Shown here: in pieces, positions 62,473 to 64,000 of the stretch
Layout of the letters: each line of letters begins with the position of its first letter
Position numbering within the stretch: the stretch's first letter is position 1
Notes under the pieces: generated by a model
Databases searched by the model: none
What the model was told of the DNA's origin: nothing
The model's input: only the letters and a program-made list of their open reading frames with translations
Origin: Anaspis maculata
Lineage: Eukaryota > Arthropoda > Insecta > Coleoptera > Scraptiidae
Length of the DNA stretch: 64,000 nucleotides
Reading direction: 5' to 3'
NCBI GenBank assembly: GCA_949128115.1
Contig: OX421962.1
Span: 39,207,745-39,271,744 of the forward strand
Position numbers and translations under genes: made by a program

Positions 62473-62897
62473 CATTATTCAAAGTGTACTTGTTATAGTT
62501 GATGGATTTGATTGATTTTTCAAGAGAAGCGTTATCTACTAAAAGTATTTTTGGATGAGATAAAGACGACTTTTCCACGTGGGTTTGCGCCAAAGGTTAA
62601 AATTTGCGAGGTACCCATTCTACGAGTGGATTTTTTTGACAAAAATGATCGCAAAATTCAAATACAACAAAGGCAAAAGAACGAAAAGCAAAAACAGGAA
62701 ATTTGTGCAACAAAGTACTTGAGAGATCATGGGGAACAGATTGGAGAAACAATAGTTCAACAACTTTGTTGAGGTAGAGCTAGAAAAAGTTCTATTGTTT
62801 CAAGTGTGACCAGTAAATATTTATCACAGATAAAGTGCTCTTGTATTACTTGAAGAAGTGGAGAAGGGATAAATTATAAATATATTGAGTTTGATGA

Positions 62898-64000
62898 ATG
62901 CTCCTCCAATTCTTGAAAATGCTTGGGGGTTCCATAGTCTTTGTTTTGCTGGTTCAAGCAGCGTTTTGCTTTAGACTGCAACCTGAAGCTGGTACGTAAC
63001 TTTTTTCCTCATTAATTAGCACTAAGCCGATTTTCCATAGGCTGCAATTTGGCACTTTCCGACTTGAACCCTGAACCCATAGCTGTAACAGCCGAGGATC
63101 TCGAGTTCCTCTACCCAAATCCAGGCCAAAATGACATTTCCGTCCAAGCTAACGAAGTCATAATAATCTCATGTCCTGGTGGTACATTCAGCGTGGGTTC
63201 AACCAAATACAACGAAGCTGAAGCTTCCTGTGTGTCCGGCTACAACTTCAAAATCGACGGAAAAACTGTTGATGTCAGCACTCTGAAGTGTTCTAGAAAT
63301 CCATTTCATACCGCCAGGTACACTGGTGCTTCTTGCGAGCTGAATAACAAAGAAATAGAAGTCGGTTTCGTCCTAAATGACGATGATGACGAAACTTTTG
63401 CGCATCAACTGACCATTTGCTTTGATGATGAAGAGCAGAAGACGCTCTATTCGCAGTATTACTTGACGAAGTCTATCGGAGCCCATGAAAGCGGAGTAGA
63501 GAGACCTTCCTTTATCCAAGATTCCGATTTCTTCTCAGTCGGATCAACCACTGTCAACGAGCTGTACAGCCGTGGAACTCAAAGGGCAACCATCAACAAA
63601 CAGGTCGGACTTTCCGCAACCTCAACCAAATACATTCAAGACGCTACAGATTACTACTTGGCAAGAGGACATTTGTCAGCCAAGGCGGACTTCGTTTACG
63701 CCCCTCAACAAACCGCTACTTTCCACTATGTCAATGTTGCACCCCAATGGCAAACTTTCAACGGTGTCAACTGGAACACCATCGAAATGAGCGTGAGAGA
63801 CTACGCAGAAGCCAACGAGTTGGATCTGATTGTATACACCGGAACTTACGGTGTCACCACTTTACCTCATGAGAAGACAGGAGAAGACGTCGAGCTGTAT
63901 TTGTACGTAGATGGGGACGAAAAGGGGATTCCAGTTCCGGAGATATACTGGAAAGTGGTTTATGACCCAGAAAGTAAAGCTGGGATTGCTGTGATAGGTA
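62898..64000 (+). CDS. Secreted DNA/RNA non-specific endonuclease (NUC family), 3'-partial
   Basis: Predicted extracellular nuclease that cleaves DNA and RNA in a Mg-dependent manner; relatives act in gut or saliva. Exon 1 (62898-62991) encodes a signal peptide (core VFVLLVQAAFCF). A 49-bp intron (62992-63040) follows, then an exon open to the window edge; about 351 residues are visible. The start at 62898 is chosen because the overlapping ATG at 62894 is in another frame. The catalytic core is RGHLSAKADF (R240, H242), then VNVAPQ and FNGVNWNTIE (N272, E280). The spacings H to N (30) and N to E (8) match those of H89, N119 and E127 in Serratia nuclease. The usual Asp of DRGH is Ala here. The N-terminal half (33-200) is the poorly conserved insect-type extension with several Cys. 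The C-terminus lies outside the window. Confidence 0.85.

Noticed and set aside
62512..62772. 86-residue Lys/Gln-rich frame (KVFLDEIKTTFPRGFAPKV...) between TCERG1 and the nuclease
   Set aside because: It has no ATG at its start and no recognised family, and lies just after the TCERG1 poly(A) signal. It is protein-like enough to deserve a database search but not enough to call.

Overview
This window is insect nuclear DNA: interrupted genes with GT-AG introns, an R&R cuticular protein, a vesicular monoamine transporter, and very dense non-coding repeats. A hemipteran, possibly a whitefly-like sternorrhynchan, is my best guess. It rests on the secreted DNA/RNA non-specific nuclease, the moderately AT-rich base composition and the many 'taggtacctacc' tracts. 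It is an inference, not a demonstrated assignment.

Four genes are supported, all on the + strand. (1) Vmat, a vesicular monoamine transporter, has nine visible exons from 7825 to 24104; its first exon(s), with the N-terminus and TM1, lie upstream of the window or were not found. (2) A two-exon cuticular protein with an R&R chitin-binding domain runs from 32420 to 34911 and has a good TATA box. (3) TCERG1 (CA150), a transcription elongation/splicing regulator, is complete in 12 exons from 44222 to 62321 and encodes 1135 residues with three WW and six FF domains. (4) The 5' part of a secreted DNA/RNA non-specific endonuclease runs from 62898 past the right edge. The four genes show no operon-like or pathway link.

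Most of the remaining sequence is transposon-derived. There is one decayed non-LTR retrotransposon (8203-10215, minus strand), one solo LTR with a 4-bp target duplication, and three hAT-type non-autonomous elements with intact 8-bp target duplications (3133-3409, 18815-20022, 29891-30272). A ~260-bp satellite occupies 5210-7075. Three tRNA-like Pol III modules are present, one of them as an inverted pair. There are also about twenty fold-back (MITE-like) elements.

Region by region: 1-7824 is a 1.4-kb palindrome, a hAT MITE and the satellite, probably inside a Vmat intron. 7825-24104 is Vmat with repeat-filled introns. 24105-32358 is intergenic and dominated by two adjacent giant palindromes (25702-27580 and 27591-31621), the second carrying a palindrome that itself carries a hAT. 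32359-35175 is the cuticle gene. 35176-44221 is a MITE, SINE and solo-LTR field. 44222-62321 is TCERG1, whose intron 3 holds a 2.9-kb palindrome with three nested insertions. 62322-64000 is the TCERG1 3' end and the nuclease.

The most noteworthy structures are the nested palindromes with a readable insertion order, an inverted pair of tRNA-Leu-like modules, two exactly 562-bp copies of an unassigned element with 3-bp AAT/ATT duplications, and a possible intron-retention alternative C-terminus of VMAT.
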